Part shown: in pieces, positions 23,389 through 34,673 of the stretch
Layout of the letters: each line of letters begins with the position of its first letter
Position numbering within the stretch: the first letter of the stretch is position 1
Source: Actinostola sp. cb2023
Lineage: Eukaryota > Cnidaria > Anthozoa > Actiniaria > Actinostolidae
Direction of reading: 5' to 3'
Assembly (NCBI GenBank): GCA_033675265.1
Contig: JAUJYZ010001549.1
Span: forward strand, 62,001-126,000
DNA length: 64,000 nt
Made by a program: the position numbers and the translations under genes
The notes under the pieces: generated by a model
Database searches by the model: none
Seen by the model: only the letters and a program-made list of their open reading frames with translations
What the model was told of the DNA's origin: nothing

Positions 23389-25120
23389 CTATAGATTAAT
23401 TCTATCAAATTGGTCTCTTAATGTACGGAACTCATTCAAAGGCTCTTTCAGTGTTTTGGTTAAGATGTGTTTCATTGGCCACTTGTTCTCCAGTCTTCTT
23501 GTACAACAGTAGCACTCAAAATCAAATTTCAGTTTTTCAGGAGTTACAACAGTCGGAGTAGATGGACTGTTCCCATGATCTTTGTAGTTCTCACATTCCA
23601 CTTCGTGAATCTTTTTGGATACCACTAAATAGACATATTTTACCAGAGTGGAGCATGTTGAAGAATATTTCTTCAAAATTTTCTCCAATGCTTCAATTCT
23701 TTGAGCAAAGATTTCAACCTTTATTTCAGGGCTGACATCAGCATAATGTGCGTTACTTCTGAGGGACGACAAAGATGAACAGTGAGCATCTTGTATGCAT
23801 TGTGCTTTTATCTCATCGAGGCCAAAGCGATCTGCAATTTGGCAGAATTTAAGAATATTGTCATTGGAGTCATAAATATCTGACCACATGTACTCAATGC
23901 AGAGTTTTTTGACTTTCTCCATTTGGTATTCATCTGCAAGCTTCAGCAGGAATTCATAGTTTGTATCTGTTGGATGAAGATGAGATTTAATCATTAAAAC
24001 GGTACATTTGTGAGCTGAATGAATTTGAATAAGCTAATTTCAATTTGACTAGTATAATTCCAGAGGGTTCCCGTACTTGTCGATACTACCTGGATGAGGG
24101 AGTTGAAGGATTGGAACTGGGTTCAGGGGATCGAACATACAAGTCATGTAGAAAGGTTGTGAGGGGAACAATTTTGATGGATATAAACCTACTAGCCTAC
24201 TGGCTACTATACTTACACCCTCGCCACAGGTCTCTATACCCTTTGCAGGCTGATATTTTAGCCAATTGATACAGTCATATTTTTGCTTGATATACTCTGG
24301 AAAGCGAAGACCTGGAAAGCGAAGACCTAAGACCCCAATAATGAATTTTTAAGAGCAAACAAATCTAAACCATAAAATCATTGTTCGGCAATCGTTTGTG
24401 AAAGAATATCAGAATAGCCAACTATGCGTTGATGATTGTCATCGGGGTCTTCGTTTTCCAGATCTGGAAAACGAAGACCCCGTTCAAACTTTCGAGAATT
24501 TTACACAAAGTTGTCCAAATGATATCCATGCAGTGACATCAACGAAATGAAGCAATCCAGTATTCCGAATTTCGAGGGATTTGATCGATTTTTTTTGTAG
24601 TGGTCTTTGTTTTCCACATCTGGAAAATGAAGACTCCGATGACAATCATCATGCAATGCACAGTCGGCTATTCTGATATTCTTTCACAAACGATTGCCGA
24701 ACGATGATTTTATGGTTTAGATTTGTTTGCTCTTAAAAAATCATGGGTCTTCATTTTTTGGGGTCTTAGATCTTCACTTTCCAGACACCCGATATACTTA
24801 CCACAAACTTGCTGTTCAGTTTTGATGCTGTATACATGTATGTATATCAGCCGAAGCAGTATGTCAAACTCATCAGCCCGTTTCCCTGGCAACGGGATTT
24901 CCTTCGCTTTTCTCTCCACAAACTTGGAATTAAACATCTTTTCAAATACAGGGGACGACATTGATAGTATGCTTTTATGTACATAGAATTTCCGTCCCTC
25001 AACGACAAGCACCACATCACTAAAGTGCCAAGGGGACGAAAAATCACATGTGGGCTCCTCATTTGAATCTTTATCAATTTTGAGTATTTTGGCAGCAGCA
25101 GGTTCCTTCGAGCTGGACAT
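23389..25120 (-). CDS. BTB/POZ domain protein, gene B (two exons)
   Basis: Exon 1 is 25120-24802 and exon 2 is 23966-23389, giving 298 codons plus stop, the same length as gene A. The protein opens MSSSKEPAAAKILKIDKDSN and enters the BTB core SSPWHFSDVVLVVEGRKFYV, then KEIPLPGKRADE. A GTAAGTAT donor splits it in phase 1. After an ACAG acceptor come NYEFLLKLADEYQMEKVKKL, a BACK-like stretch (CQIADRFGLDEI, DVSPEIKVEIFAQRIEALEK) and the C-terminal motif FDFECYCCTRRLENKWP. The role is inferred only from the BTB fold (dimerising adaptor). Its intron contains a ~500-bp fold-back element. Lies in copy 1 of a segmental duplication. Confidence 0.88.
24285..24795. mobile_element. Fold-back element in intron of BTB gene B
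   Basis: The left arm (GGAAAGCGAAGACCTAAGAC ... AACCATAAAATCATTGTTCG, 24298-24390) is inverted in the right arm (CGAACGATGATTTTATGGTT ... GGGGTCTTAGATCTTCACTT, 24695-24780). The centre carries GTCTTCGTTTTCCAGATCTG-like inverted words. It ends a few bases from the exon 1 donor. Confidence 0.85.
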
Positions 25121-25639
25121 GTCGTCTTCAAGTTGTTTACAAGTCTTGTTTAAGATCTGTCAGTACAAATCAAGCATCAAAGAGTCAGGGGCCCGTTGGA
25201 TGAATTCACACAGAAGCCGATCATGAAGTTTGAAGGAATGGGCTATTCCATTTAATATCTGCACCCCCCCTATCGAGGATAGCAATTTTGGGAACCTGTG
25301 GTAGACCCCTGAAGAAATCCAGATCCTCAAGTTCATCCCTGAAGAATTCCTGTGTGGGGCCATTACCTCCCTGAAGAATTCCACAAAATACTAAAGAATT
25401 CCATGGTACCCCTGAAGATTTCCAGCACACAAAACACCCCGACCCCTGAATATTTCCAGCACACAAAACACCCCAGAAGATTTCCAACGTTAAATGGAAT
25501 AGCCCAATTCGTTTGAAGTGCTCGCTTTTCCACACAAAACAGCTTTTTTGGGGCGAGAGGAATGGCTTCTTCAACACGAGACATCAGTTGGCCTCTTTCT
25601 TCACAAACAAATCAGATTGCTCTGTTTTAATCGCACTGC

Positions 25640-26115
25640 GATATCTATATTTAGTTCAAATAGGCTGTGAGTTAGAAGCCCCACTTCACGCTAGTAGAGC
25701 GTCTAGTTCTATTAAACGTCGAGCTAAAGCCGAAGGAGACATAAAGTCTGGCCAAGAAAGATTACAAAGCACAAACCAATCAGGGAAAGCACCGGAGGTC
25801 AAGGGGCCAAAATATAAGTATTTTCTCGTCTAAATCTAAATTTAGATTGAAACAGGACGCTCTATAGTAGCGTGAAGACGGGCTATAAAACGTTTTTACT
25901 GATATACTGTAAAGTTCGCAGTACTGAAATTGCAAGGAAAGCATGTTCTATCGAGCTCGAGTCATGCAACGACGAGCAACCAAAAACTGTTTCAATCGCA
26001 CTGAAAATCGCACTATAAGATATCTATATTTAGTTCAAATACTTATAGGTTACATTTCATTTAGAAGCCCGACTTCACGCTAGAAGAGCGTCTAGTTTAA
26101 ATAAACTCCTCTCTT
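25640..26115. repeat. Dispersed repeat family R, copy 1
   Basis: Contains AAGTCTGGCCAAGAAAGATT, GGGAAAGCACCGGAGGTCAA and CATGTTCTATCGAGCTCGAG. It is close to 56600-57100. It is bounded by inverted CTTCACGCTAG / GAGCGTCTAGTT motifs that occur three times. The ORF at 25513-25833 is a by-product. Confidence 0.75.
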
Positions 26116-26789
26116 TCGGTGCGATACTGTGGAATGTATGCCATTTAGTTTACTCACCTCTGGTGATCTCTCTGTAAGGATCTGGACTGATTTGTCGATA
26201 TATACTGCTTTGGAGCGATTTCAAGCGTTACTTTCAATGCAACTCGGCACGTGCAAACATATGCAGAAATGCAGGCACCACAAACAGGAAGCCCAACTCA
26301 AAAGCTCAGTACGGTACTTTTTTATCATTTTATTTATTTCCTTTTCTTTCTAATTTTCTTCTGCTTATAATTTTTTCTTTTTTATGCCGTCATTTCATGT
26401 ATTTCTTCGGATTTCGGAATTTTTCTTATCATTGAATCCGGTTTTTCAGACATGCATATCAGCGATGACGTCATACCACAGGGAATCCAACCGCCGGTGT
26501 GATTTAGTTAGGGAGGCCCCTGGAGGGTTTCCATGTGTGGACTTAAAATTTAATAGACTTTAATAGACTTAAATGCCTTCATTTATTATCAATCATTTAT
26601 TATTATGTTATTATTATCGTTTTCTTTATTTTCTACTAATAATAATAATACATTTTATATAGCTATCCATAGCAATGATCAGAGGGCTTAGAATGCTAAT
26701 TAAAACCTAAAAATATATATAGACATAACTAAAAAAATAAATTATAAAGATAATATTAAAAGTAACTTTTTTTAAAGAGATATATTTGA

Positions 26790-26866
26790 AGCTTCTTATA
26801 ACCGTGAGGACATTTCTGCTAGGAGACTGGTGGGCTTATAATTGGGGTGGGGCTTATAACCGACCT

Positions 26867-26902
<36 letters not shown>

Positions 26903-26925
26903 GGGGACTTATAACCATACAGTAT
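26790..26925. repeat. 'GGCTTATAA' repeats with poly-G tract
   Basis: CTTATAACCGTGAGGACATT, TGGTGGGCTTATAATTGGGG and a G run of about 34 bases, matching the family at 10440-10612. Confidence 0.75.
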
Positions 26926-28199
26926 ATCACCTCCCACCTAGATTAGCTTTATTTTGTACTATTTTGCGAGAGGATGATAACTTAATTTGTAATTTTATAA
27001 TCATCAAACTTGCACAAATGATAATAATAAAGAACTTTATTTGAGTGTCAAAATACAAATTAAATTTATTATTAATGTCAAGTTATTAGTTTTGCATTGT
27101 TATGTGAGTGTATTCATGCTAACTAATCAATCTATCTATAACAGTAACATCTTTATAACTTCCAATATTGAACAAACTTGAACACTAATAAATTCAACAT
27201 ACTTCTTACGTCACTCAAAACTCCAAATATTCAAATCCCAGTTGTTCAGATTATTAATAGCACTATTGTTAACAATTATGGCTCAACCATTCAGTCTGTG
27301 AAGGCAGGGCTACAATAGCAGACAGTGTGATTACTAAAATAAACCTTCTGTAGACGAGGGACTAGCAGGATCAGTTCTAACAACGTTCAATACATCAGAT
27401 TGTCTTTTTAATGTACGGAACTTCTTCAAAGGCTCTTTCAGTGTTTTGGTTAAGATGTCTTTCACTGGCCACTTGTTCTCCAGTTTTCTTGTACAACAGA
27501 AGCACCCCAAATCAAATTTCTTATTTTCAGGAGTTAAAACAGAAGTAAATGGATCATAGTTATGCCTTTTGTAGTTGTCACATTCTACTTCGTGAATCTT
27601 TTTGGATACCAATAAATAGACATCTTTTACTCTAGAGCAGAGCATGTTGAAGAATATTTCTCCAAAATTTTCTCCAATGCTTGAATTCTTTGAGCAAAGA
27701 TTTCAACCTTTATTTCAGGGCTGACATCAGCATAATGTGCGTCACTTCTGATGGACGACAAAGTCAAACAGCGGGCTATTTCTATGCATTGTGATTTTAT
27801 ATCATCAATTCCAAAGCGATCGGCAACTTGGCAGAATTTAAGAGTATTGTCATAATCGTCATATGACTCTGACCACATGTACTCAATGCAGAGGTTTTTG
27901 ACTTTCTCCATTTGGTATTCATCGGCGAGATTCAGCAGGAACTCATAGTTTGTAGCTGTTGGATGAAGATGAGATTTAATCATTAAAACGGTACATAAAA
28001 CGGTACATAACAAGTGCTGAAAGTTAGAAAGACTATAACCTCTTAGTGGTGAAAATTATTTCATGCCACACTCACTTGGAAGAGACTCTGGTAATTATAA
28101 CTTTTTAGGGTTCATTATCAAAATTTCTGATGAGCATCCCCACCACTTTAGGGGCCGTCGACGTATTCACATGTATATGCCCCACTTAACGTCCAATGG

Positions 28200-28236
28200 A
28201 CGTTTTGGGGAGGGGGGGGGGGGGGGGGGGGGTTTG
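28200..28236. repeat. Poly-G tract with palindromic ACGTCCA flanks
   Basis: AACGTCCAATGGACGTT (28189-28205) leads into a G run interrupted once by A. It belongs to the same class as the elements at 17135-17510. Confidence 0.6.
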
Positions 28237-28889
28237 AAGTATGGACGTTAGTGTGGGCATTTTGAACAAACACTTTTTTCGGAACTAATCATTGTAATTT
28301 TATTGAATAATGTCTTTCTCAGTCAATCAAAATGAGCTCGTGTTCATAGTGCCCGGATAGCGATACTCTTGTGTGTGGCTGGAAATGTCTAGGCCTACTC
28401 TAAAGTGCATAAATTATGTCAAACAATAGGTGGGCGTTACATTTTATGCTTCGAAAATACTCATTAATTACCTTTGAGGTAACCACACAAACCAGGTGCC
28501 CCCAATTTGGTCACATGATGGACCTGAAATACCCCGGAAAGTACTCGCGAGAGTAACTGATTAAATGTTTCCAGTCACTGGAAAAATATATTTTCCATAT
28601 ACTGGAAACTTTTAGGGGTTGAATCAACATGGCCCCAGAGCTCTTTTAATTGATGGGACGATTAGAACTCAAAATCGTCCGTCTCATGACTGTACATGAG
28701 TTCCCCCCCCTCATATAATAATCAGCCATCGGGATCGTGTGCGACAGAAAGTCTAGGCAATACCACTCTGTCCGAATTCGAAATAATAGGTGGGAAAGGC
28801 AGGGGGTTCTACTTCATAAACTCCAATGCAGAGTCCAAGAACATGTTGACGGATACGATGTCCTGGGTCAAGGCAGGGGGGTCATGAGC

Positions 28890-29260
28890 AAAGCATATGC
28901 AAAGACCGGAATTATGTTGCTTTTCTGGGCTAAAACCTTGGAACTCGTATTAATTTTATGACTAATTAAGAGAGCCATTGCATGTAATAATTAACAAACT
29001 TTCTGTTCGTTCCAATGCCTCGAATTCAGCCGAAGCAGGGGTTTCCAAACTCATCGGCTTCGCCTCGGCACGGGAAACGGGATCTCCTTCGCTTTTCTCT
29101 CCACAAACTTCGAACTAAATATCTTTTCAAATAGTCAGGGGACACATGATGGGATGCTTTTATGTACATCGTATCTCCGCGCCTCGACGAGCATATGCAA
29201 AGACCGGAATTCTTGCTTTTCTGGGCGAAAAATCACTTGGGAACTCTTCTTTATTGCCTT
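28890..29260. repeat. Scrambled duplicate pieces around BTB exon 1 remnant
   Basis: GCATATGCAAAGACCGGAAT occurs at about 28898 and 29192, each followed by a TTGCTTTTCTGGGC segment and CTTGGAACTC. Between them is a mangled copy of BTB exon 1 (CTTCGCTTTTCTCTCCACAA at 29085). Confidence 0.7.
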
Positions 29261-29984
29261 TAGGATTCATTGCATTTATCAATTAATGGTATTTGAAGCA
29301 GGTTCCAAAGCCTCGAATTCGGACTTCGGGGTTGAAAAGTCCTAATTGTTTCGCCTCGGACTAAAGAAACCCCGTCTATGTCAATAGCATTACTCCGCTT
29401 TGAAGTAGGAGTTAGGGGGGTCCACATGAATTCACTGTTCAGTTTTCAAGCTAAATATCAGGGTTCGAAGCAGTACAATAAAACTCATCTTTTCCATGGC
29501 TTTTCCCTGACCTGAATGGGATTCCCTTGACCTTGCTTTTCTCTCCACCAAACTTCGTAAAGTACACATCTTTTCAACTACAGGGGACCACATTGATAGA
29601 ATGCTTTTATGTACATGGAATCTCCGTCCCTCAACGAGGTCAGCACCAAATCACTAAAGTTCCAAGGGGACGAAAAAATGACACACATGGGTTTGTCTTC
29701 TGAATCTGAAAAATCGGATTCAGTTTCTTTATCAATTTTTTGTATTTTGGCAGCACTTTTCCCTAAAAGACAAGTTTTCAAGTTGAAAAGTCATTCCCTA
29801 TTAATTTTTTAGATCTGATGGTAAAGACCTCGCATGCGCTCACAAATCATTCAATAGCTATACCGCCAGTAGGCAGTAGCTAGGTTAGGGGGTAGTTGGA
29901 TGAATTCACTAGTATTTAACACAGTGTATCAAGCTTCCTTTGTAATCAGGGGTACAATATATCTGCATGCATGAGGGTTATATT

Positions 29985-30300
29985 TGCACGATCACGTGCC
30001 GGCAGCCATGACAGGGGGCACAGGATAAAGGAATACTGTATCTTGCAAAGGAAATCATAGCTGATATTGAAATTACACTCCAATGACTCTGAACACAGGC
30101 TTCAAGTCGAAGCTATCGGGTCAAGCTTTTGTACTGACCCGATAGCCTCGACTTGAAACCGTTGTTCAGAGTCATTGGAGTAACTGGACATTGGAGTAAC
30201 ATAACTTCGATATCAGCTAATATTGAATTCTTTCTCATGTAAAATGATTTTATTGTTCCTGCCCCCTGCCATGGCTGCCGGCACGTGATCATGTAAACCT
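29985..30300. mobile_element. Fold-back element, ~300 bp
   Basis: GATCACGTGCCGGCAGCCAT at the left pairs with ATGGCTGCCGGCACGTGATC at the right. The inner arms ACTCCAATGACTCTGAACA / TGTTCAGAGTCATTGGAGT and TCGAAGCTATCGGGTCA / TGACCCGATAGCCTCGA also pair. Confidence 0.9.
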
Positions 30301-30787
30301 TCTATTGCAGTATTGGCCAACATCTATAAAATACCAAATAAACACAGATTTTCGGCCCTCCGACACAAGCCGGTCATGAACTTACACGAGTTTGAAGAAA
30401 CCCGTTTGAAGTGCTCGCTTTCCACACAAAACAGCTTTTTAAATAAACTCCTCTCATTCGGTGAGATACTGTGGAATGAATTCTACTTAGTTTACTCACC
30501 TCTGGTGATCCCTCTGTAAGGATCTAGACTGATTTGTCGATATAAACTGCTTTGGAGCGATTTCAAGCGTCACTTTCATACAAACGCACAACATGCAGAA
30601 ATGCAGGCACCACAGGAAGCCCAAGCTGTACTCTTTTATGAATACAGTAATTGTAAACGTATACTTACGATAAAGGACTGACATTTCAACACAGTGTTGA
30701 TAATTTACTGTTCTATTGTACTGATGTGTTAGTTTTGGTTTTAGTTCGTTTTTATTTATGTCATTTATTTTATATTTATAATCACAG

Positions 30788-30822
30788 CTTGGGCTGCCTG
30801 TGTCAACACAGGAAGCCCAGCA
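30788..30822. repeat. Minimal palindrome of the GCTTGGGCTNCCTGTG family
   Basis: GCTTGGGCTGCCTGTG is followed at once by TCAACACAGGAAGCCCAGC, its inverted copy. The two ends of this widespread motif meet here with only a few bases between. Confidence 0.7.
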
Positions 30823-31544
30823 CAAAAACTTATCGAATCTTTTTATTTATTTTAAAAGTTATTAATTTATTAATTTATTTACTTTTCTTTCTTTACTTTC
30901 TAATTTTCATTTTTTTATAATTGTTTCTCTTTTATGCCGTCATTCAGGCATATATATTTTCGGATTTCGAAATTTTTCTTATCATTGAATTTTACCTTTG
31001 TTTCAAACTGTCAGACAGTGGTTTTTAAAAAAGCCTTCTTAACTATAATAAAGTATGTTTTTTTATTTTCAAATTAAAAAAATTAAACCATCAAAGTGTG
31101 CTTAAAATAGCATTGATTGCGTGACCCCGTGACTTGTCAAATCAGACTTCCGTCATTGCGTGACATACAATGTCGTAATAACAGATGTCCAGCGAACTTT
31201 GACCGATATTACATGTAAATTTGCTGTACATTTCGCTGCTAAACAACACCCGGGATTGCAAGAAAATTTATCAAGGTAATTTCAAAAGCAATTTTCCATA
31301 TTATAAACACAATATAACAGTGTTTTTATGGTGGTATTATTTGTGATTAATCGTCTCACACGAGTTTTGCACGTGAACCCTGTATGACAACACCATAACA
31401 ACTCAAGTACGGTTGCAAAGGTCGTCGCCACTGTTTCCACATTTGACGAAGAAACGACAAAAATACATTTTACTGTTGCAAATTATACCTGGAAATTTGC
31501 AGTATATATCATCGCTTTGACCGTGAATACAAAGTACAATCGAC

Positions 31545-31876
31545 AATTGCCCTATACCACTTACCACTATGACGTCAAATCAAAACAATCTATTGTTTAA
31601 ACGCTAAGGATCATGGTCGCTAGAGGGGGACAAAACAGCAACAACACAAAGGATTTCCCAAATAAATGTATTTTACAGACGGTCTGAAAGCGATAAAAGT
31701 CACCAAACACAGTAAATATTGTGGGAAAAGTATCGATGAACCATAATATCTGGAAACTAGCCAATTTGAAATCAAGCGAACCTCAGCAGAGCAGATTTAG
31801 TTCAAATTTCTATTGTTCTTCACGATTCTGTCCCCCTCATAAATAAGCCGTTACGTCATAGTGGTATAGGGCAATT
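31545..31876. mobile_element. Non-autonomous element with 24-bp TIRs, copy 2
   Basis: Near-identical to 1619-1925. The left TIR is interrupted by a 7-bp repeat (ATACCACTTACCACTATG) and an extra CTATTGTTTAAACGCTA lies just inside; the right TIR is intact. Confidence 0.85.
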
Positions 31877-32304
31877 ATGTGCCAAAAATTATTCAGCCAC
31901 ATAAATATATTCAATTATTTAGACAATTTTGGCTCAAACTTGTGGTGTTTGGTGTGTTTTTGGACGATTGTCAAGCTGCCTTTATATTGTTTTGCACGCA
32001 CAACGGGTGATTGTGAAATTACTTGTCTACACCACGCATGCGTTAGTGGCACTCTGCGTGATTGGGAAAACACTGGCACTCTGACACTGGTTGGCTTATG
32101 CAATGGTTCATATTAGCATATCGCCCGATGCTACATCGAGTTTATAGATTGTGCATGAGCTATACTGCTATATCTCCTTTAAATTCAGCTTCGCTAGAAG
32201 ACACAATTTTCTCCAAGTTACTGACTCGCAGACCAAAAATTAGCCTCGCAGTTTACCGTATTTAAAATATACACACCCCTCGGCTTTCAGGAGTTCTTGA
32301 TCAC

Positions 32305-32908
32305 ATGGAAGCAACAAAAACCTCGCTTATCGATGAAGCACAAGATTTCTCGTCCCCTTGGCACTTTAGTGATGCAGTCCTTGTCGTAGAGGACACCAAA
32401 TTTTATGTTCACAAGAGCATCCTGTCAATGTGGTCCCCGGTGTTTGAGAAGATGTTCACATCCCCGTTCGCCGAGAGGACGGCTACGAAGATCCCGTTGC
32501 CAGAGAAACGAAAAGATGAAATCGAGGTGTTGCTGAGATTGATTTATTCCAATGGGACCAAGCAGAAAGTTAGCGGTAGGAAATTATGTTTTCATTTCCT
32601 TCTGTTATTTCAACTTATCAATTTATATACAGTCAAAAACTTCCTGAAGGTCCTGCACGGTTTCTTTCTCCCGTAAACTGATATTGCTTTTATGGCCTCC
32701 CTTAAATGGACAGCTTCCGTATTCGCACGCCTACCGCTATGTCCTAAGTGTGTCGTCAGTTACGGGAGGTTGTGTCGCTGCATCTGTTTCATTCTTCTTT
32801 TTCGTTTTATTTTTTCTCTCTTCCTTCCATCCACATTTTCTTTTCCTTCCTTCCTTCCTTCCTTCTTTTCTTTCTTTTCTTTACTTTCCTTCCTTCCTTC
32901 CTTCCTTC

Positions 32909-32999
<91 letters not shown>

Positions 33000-33735
33000 T
33001 GGTACATTCTTTAGTTGTTCGTTCGTTCGTTCTTTCTTTCCTTCAATGCCTAGTTTATACTTCGTCAGTTACACCGCTCTCTTCCTGCACCAGTTCCCTA
33101 AATATTCTCCGTCTTCTACCATCTCTGTAATCGATGCTATCTTTCTCGCCACAGATACAAACTACTTTTATCTCCTCGAGCTCGCAGAAGAATACCAGAT
33201 GGATGACGTCAAGAAATACTGCATCGACTTCTTGACGTCGGCCATCGAGGCATCCAACTGCCTTTATCTGTGCCACGTTGCTGATCGTTTTTGTCTCAAA
33301 GACGTCATGACAAAATGTATCGAGGAAGCGAGGTATAAAGGCTCGAATGCACTGCAAGGAAATGAAGACTTCGAAGACTTGACACCCGAGCTGAAGAACG
33401 AAGTTTGCATGGAGAGAATCAAAGAACTGGAGAAGAGTCTTCAAGAATACACGAGCGCTTGTTCAAGACTTGTTGAACGCGTCTACCACACTACAGCAGA
33501 ACGGCTACAGAAGTCGTGCGACAAACTCGACGATCACCGACAGCTTGTGACCGTGTCGGCAGGGTTTGTTTCACAGACTGTTCAGCCATTCGATCTCGCG
33601 TGTGAGTGTTGTACGCAGAGAGTCGAGGAAGCGGACTGGAACCGAGTTGGGACGAATTTTTACGTCTTGAAAGACTATTTAACGAAGTTGCATGCGTTAC
33701 AACGCTCCAGTCGTGTGGCTGCTAGCGTGAATTAA
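32305..33735 (+). CDS. BTB/POZ domain protein, gene D (two exons)
   Basis: Exon 1 is 32305-32575 and exon 2 is 33155-33735, giving 283 residues. It opens MEATKTSLIDEAQDF and goes straight into SSPWHFSDAVLVVEDTKFYV and TKIPLPEKRKDEIEVLL. The donor at 32576 is GTAGGA, phase 1, as in the other members. After a CCACAG acceptor come YLLELAEEYQMDDVKKY, the BACK-like region (HVADRFCLKDVM, LTPELKNEVCMERIKELEK) and the motif FDLACECCTQRV. The intron holds a CTTT/CTTC microsatellite that is open in frame, which produces a misleading 347-residue ORF. Neighbour gene E is on the same strand and similar. Function beyond BTB-mediated dimerisation is not visible. Confidence 0.9.
32840..33050. repeat. (CTTT)n / (CTTC)n microsatellite
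   Basis: About 170 bp of CTTC then pure CTTT repeats within the intron of BTB gene D. It forms a long polypyrimidine run upstream of the exon 2 acceptor. It encodes FLSFFLSFF-type peptides in the + frames and KERKKERKK on the other strand, neither being real. Confidence 0.95.
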
Positions 33736-34060
33736 CTAGACTAAAACCACTGAACAAACAGATCGCTGGCTCAGACAGAGTTAGCGTAGTCATGACAACG
33801 AGCCTATTGGTTGCCATGACGATAAAGGCTGAGAATTGAGGGCCAAGTCTAGCATTCAGTCAGTTGACAGTTGTAAGATATTATCCATATCTTCAGAACG
33901 AACTCAGTATCGAAGGTGTTCTTATTGAATTCTTATTCTTATTATTATTATTATAAGGTGTGAAAACAACATGGCGGCCGAGGGCGTCTGCACGGTCGGG
34001 AGAGACCGCTGACACAAATGACGTAATGGCGGTTAATATAAGCCCTCCGCAAAACTATGG

Positions 34061-34243
34061 AAAACACTAGATCCCAATGACCAAAACAAGGTCAAGATTT
34101 GAACAACAATAGATGCCTCGTTCTACAAAGACATGTCCTTTGTAGAACGAGGCATATCTAACATTAGTTCCTATTGTTGTACAATAGTTCCTATTGTTAT
34201 TCAAATCTTGACCTGGTTTTGGTCATTGGGATCTAGTGTTTTC
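34061..34243. mobile_element. Fold-back MITE, 183 bp
   Basis: AACACTAGATCCCAATGACC and CAAGGTCAAGATTTGAA are mirrored by TTCAAATCTTGACCTGG and GGTCATTGGGATCTAGTGTT. The inner pair GATGCCTCGTTCTACAAAG / CTTTGTAGAACGAGGCATA forms the hairpin tip. Confidence 0.9.
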
Positions 34244-34673
34244 CCAAAACTATACAAAAATGTCCAGAATCTGAACTTCTTTGAGCGAAAAGAAGAAGTT
34301 CTAACATTGAAGAGTTAATGTAGTTTTAGTAACAAACGAGGTGAACAGTTCGTAGAATTTTTTATCAAATTATGAAAATGTACATTCAATTTCAAAGGAT
34401 TGCGCTGTTTTGCATTATTTCGTTCTGTTTCGTATTTCACAAATATTCATTTCGTGATATTTCGCGATCTTATTCGCAAATATTTTCCATATGTGAAAAT
34501 GTACTACACGCATTCAGTTTTCAACAACGGATAACATAGAAAAGGAAAAGAGTAGAAATAAAGAAAGAGAAAATACGGCACCAAAACAGGGAAATATCTC
34601 TACGCAAAAATAAGAATGAAAATAAAAACAAGGGGAAATGGTTTTGTACGTCATCTTTTAGTAAAGAAATAGG

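Larger units (their letters stand above)
17540..26460. repeat. Segmental duplication, copy 1 (contains BTB gene B)
   Basis: Colinear matches with 26545-30990 are: TAATAGACTTAAATGCCTTC (17559/26562); a CTATCTATAACA...GTAACATCTT stretch (17675/27130); AATATTCAAATCCCAGTTGT (17760/27226); GTGAAGGC...CTACAATAGCAGACAGT (22820/27298); BTB exon 2 (23389/27334); BTB exon 1 (24802/29470); CGTTTGAAGTGCTCGCTTT (25508/30405); a TTTACTCACCTCTGGTGATC stretch (26149/30489); and TTTTATGCCGTCATT (26380/30930). Copy 1 is longer because of the 16-bp satellite and element insertions. Confidence 0.8.
27334..29781 (-). pseudogene. BTB/POZ gene C, decayed copy of gene B
   Basis: The exon 2 equivalent (27955-27334) keeps the acceptor and NYEFLLNLADEYQMEKVKNL but has two extra bases near 27640: CTCTAGAGTAAAAG where gene B has CTCTGGTAAAAT. 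This stops the frame after STCSALE. The rest continues in another frame (VYLLVSKKIHEVEC, FDLGCFCCTRKLENKWP). The exon 1 equivalent (29781-29470) starts in frame (FSSPWNFSDLVLT) but shifts at GAGGTCAGC, one unit after the core motif. A second mangled piece of the same exon lies at 28990-29200. Loss of function is the simple reading; clustered indels could also reflect assembly error. Confidence 0.75.
26545..30990. repeat. Segmental duplication, copy 2 (contains broken BTB copy C)
   Basis: Colinear partner of 17540-26460; landmarks are listed there. It includes the decayed BTB exons but lacks the 16-bp satellite. The order of shared blocks is preserved and on the same strand, so this is a direct tandem duplication. 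Confidence 0.8.

Noticed and set aside
32692..33735. 347-codon ORF joining a Phe/Leu/Ser tract to BTB exon 2
   Set aside because: The first ~155 codons are the translated CTTT microsatellite of the intron; the acceptor at 33154 and phase agreement with exon 1 show the real exon starts at 33155.
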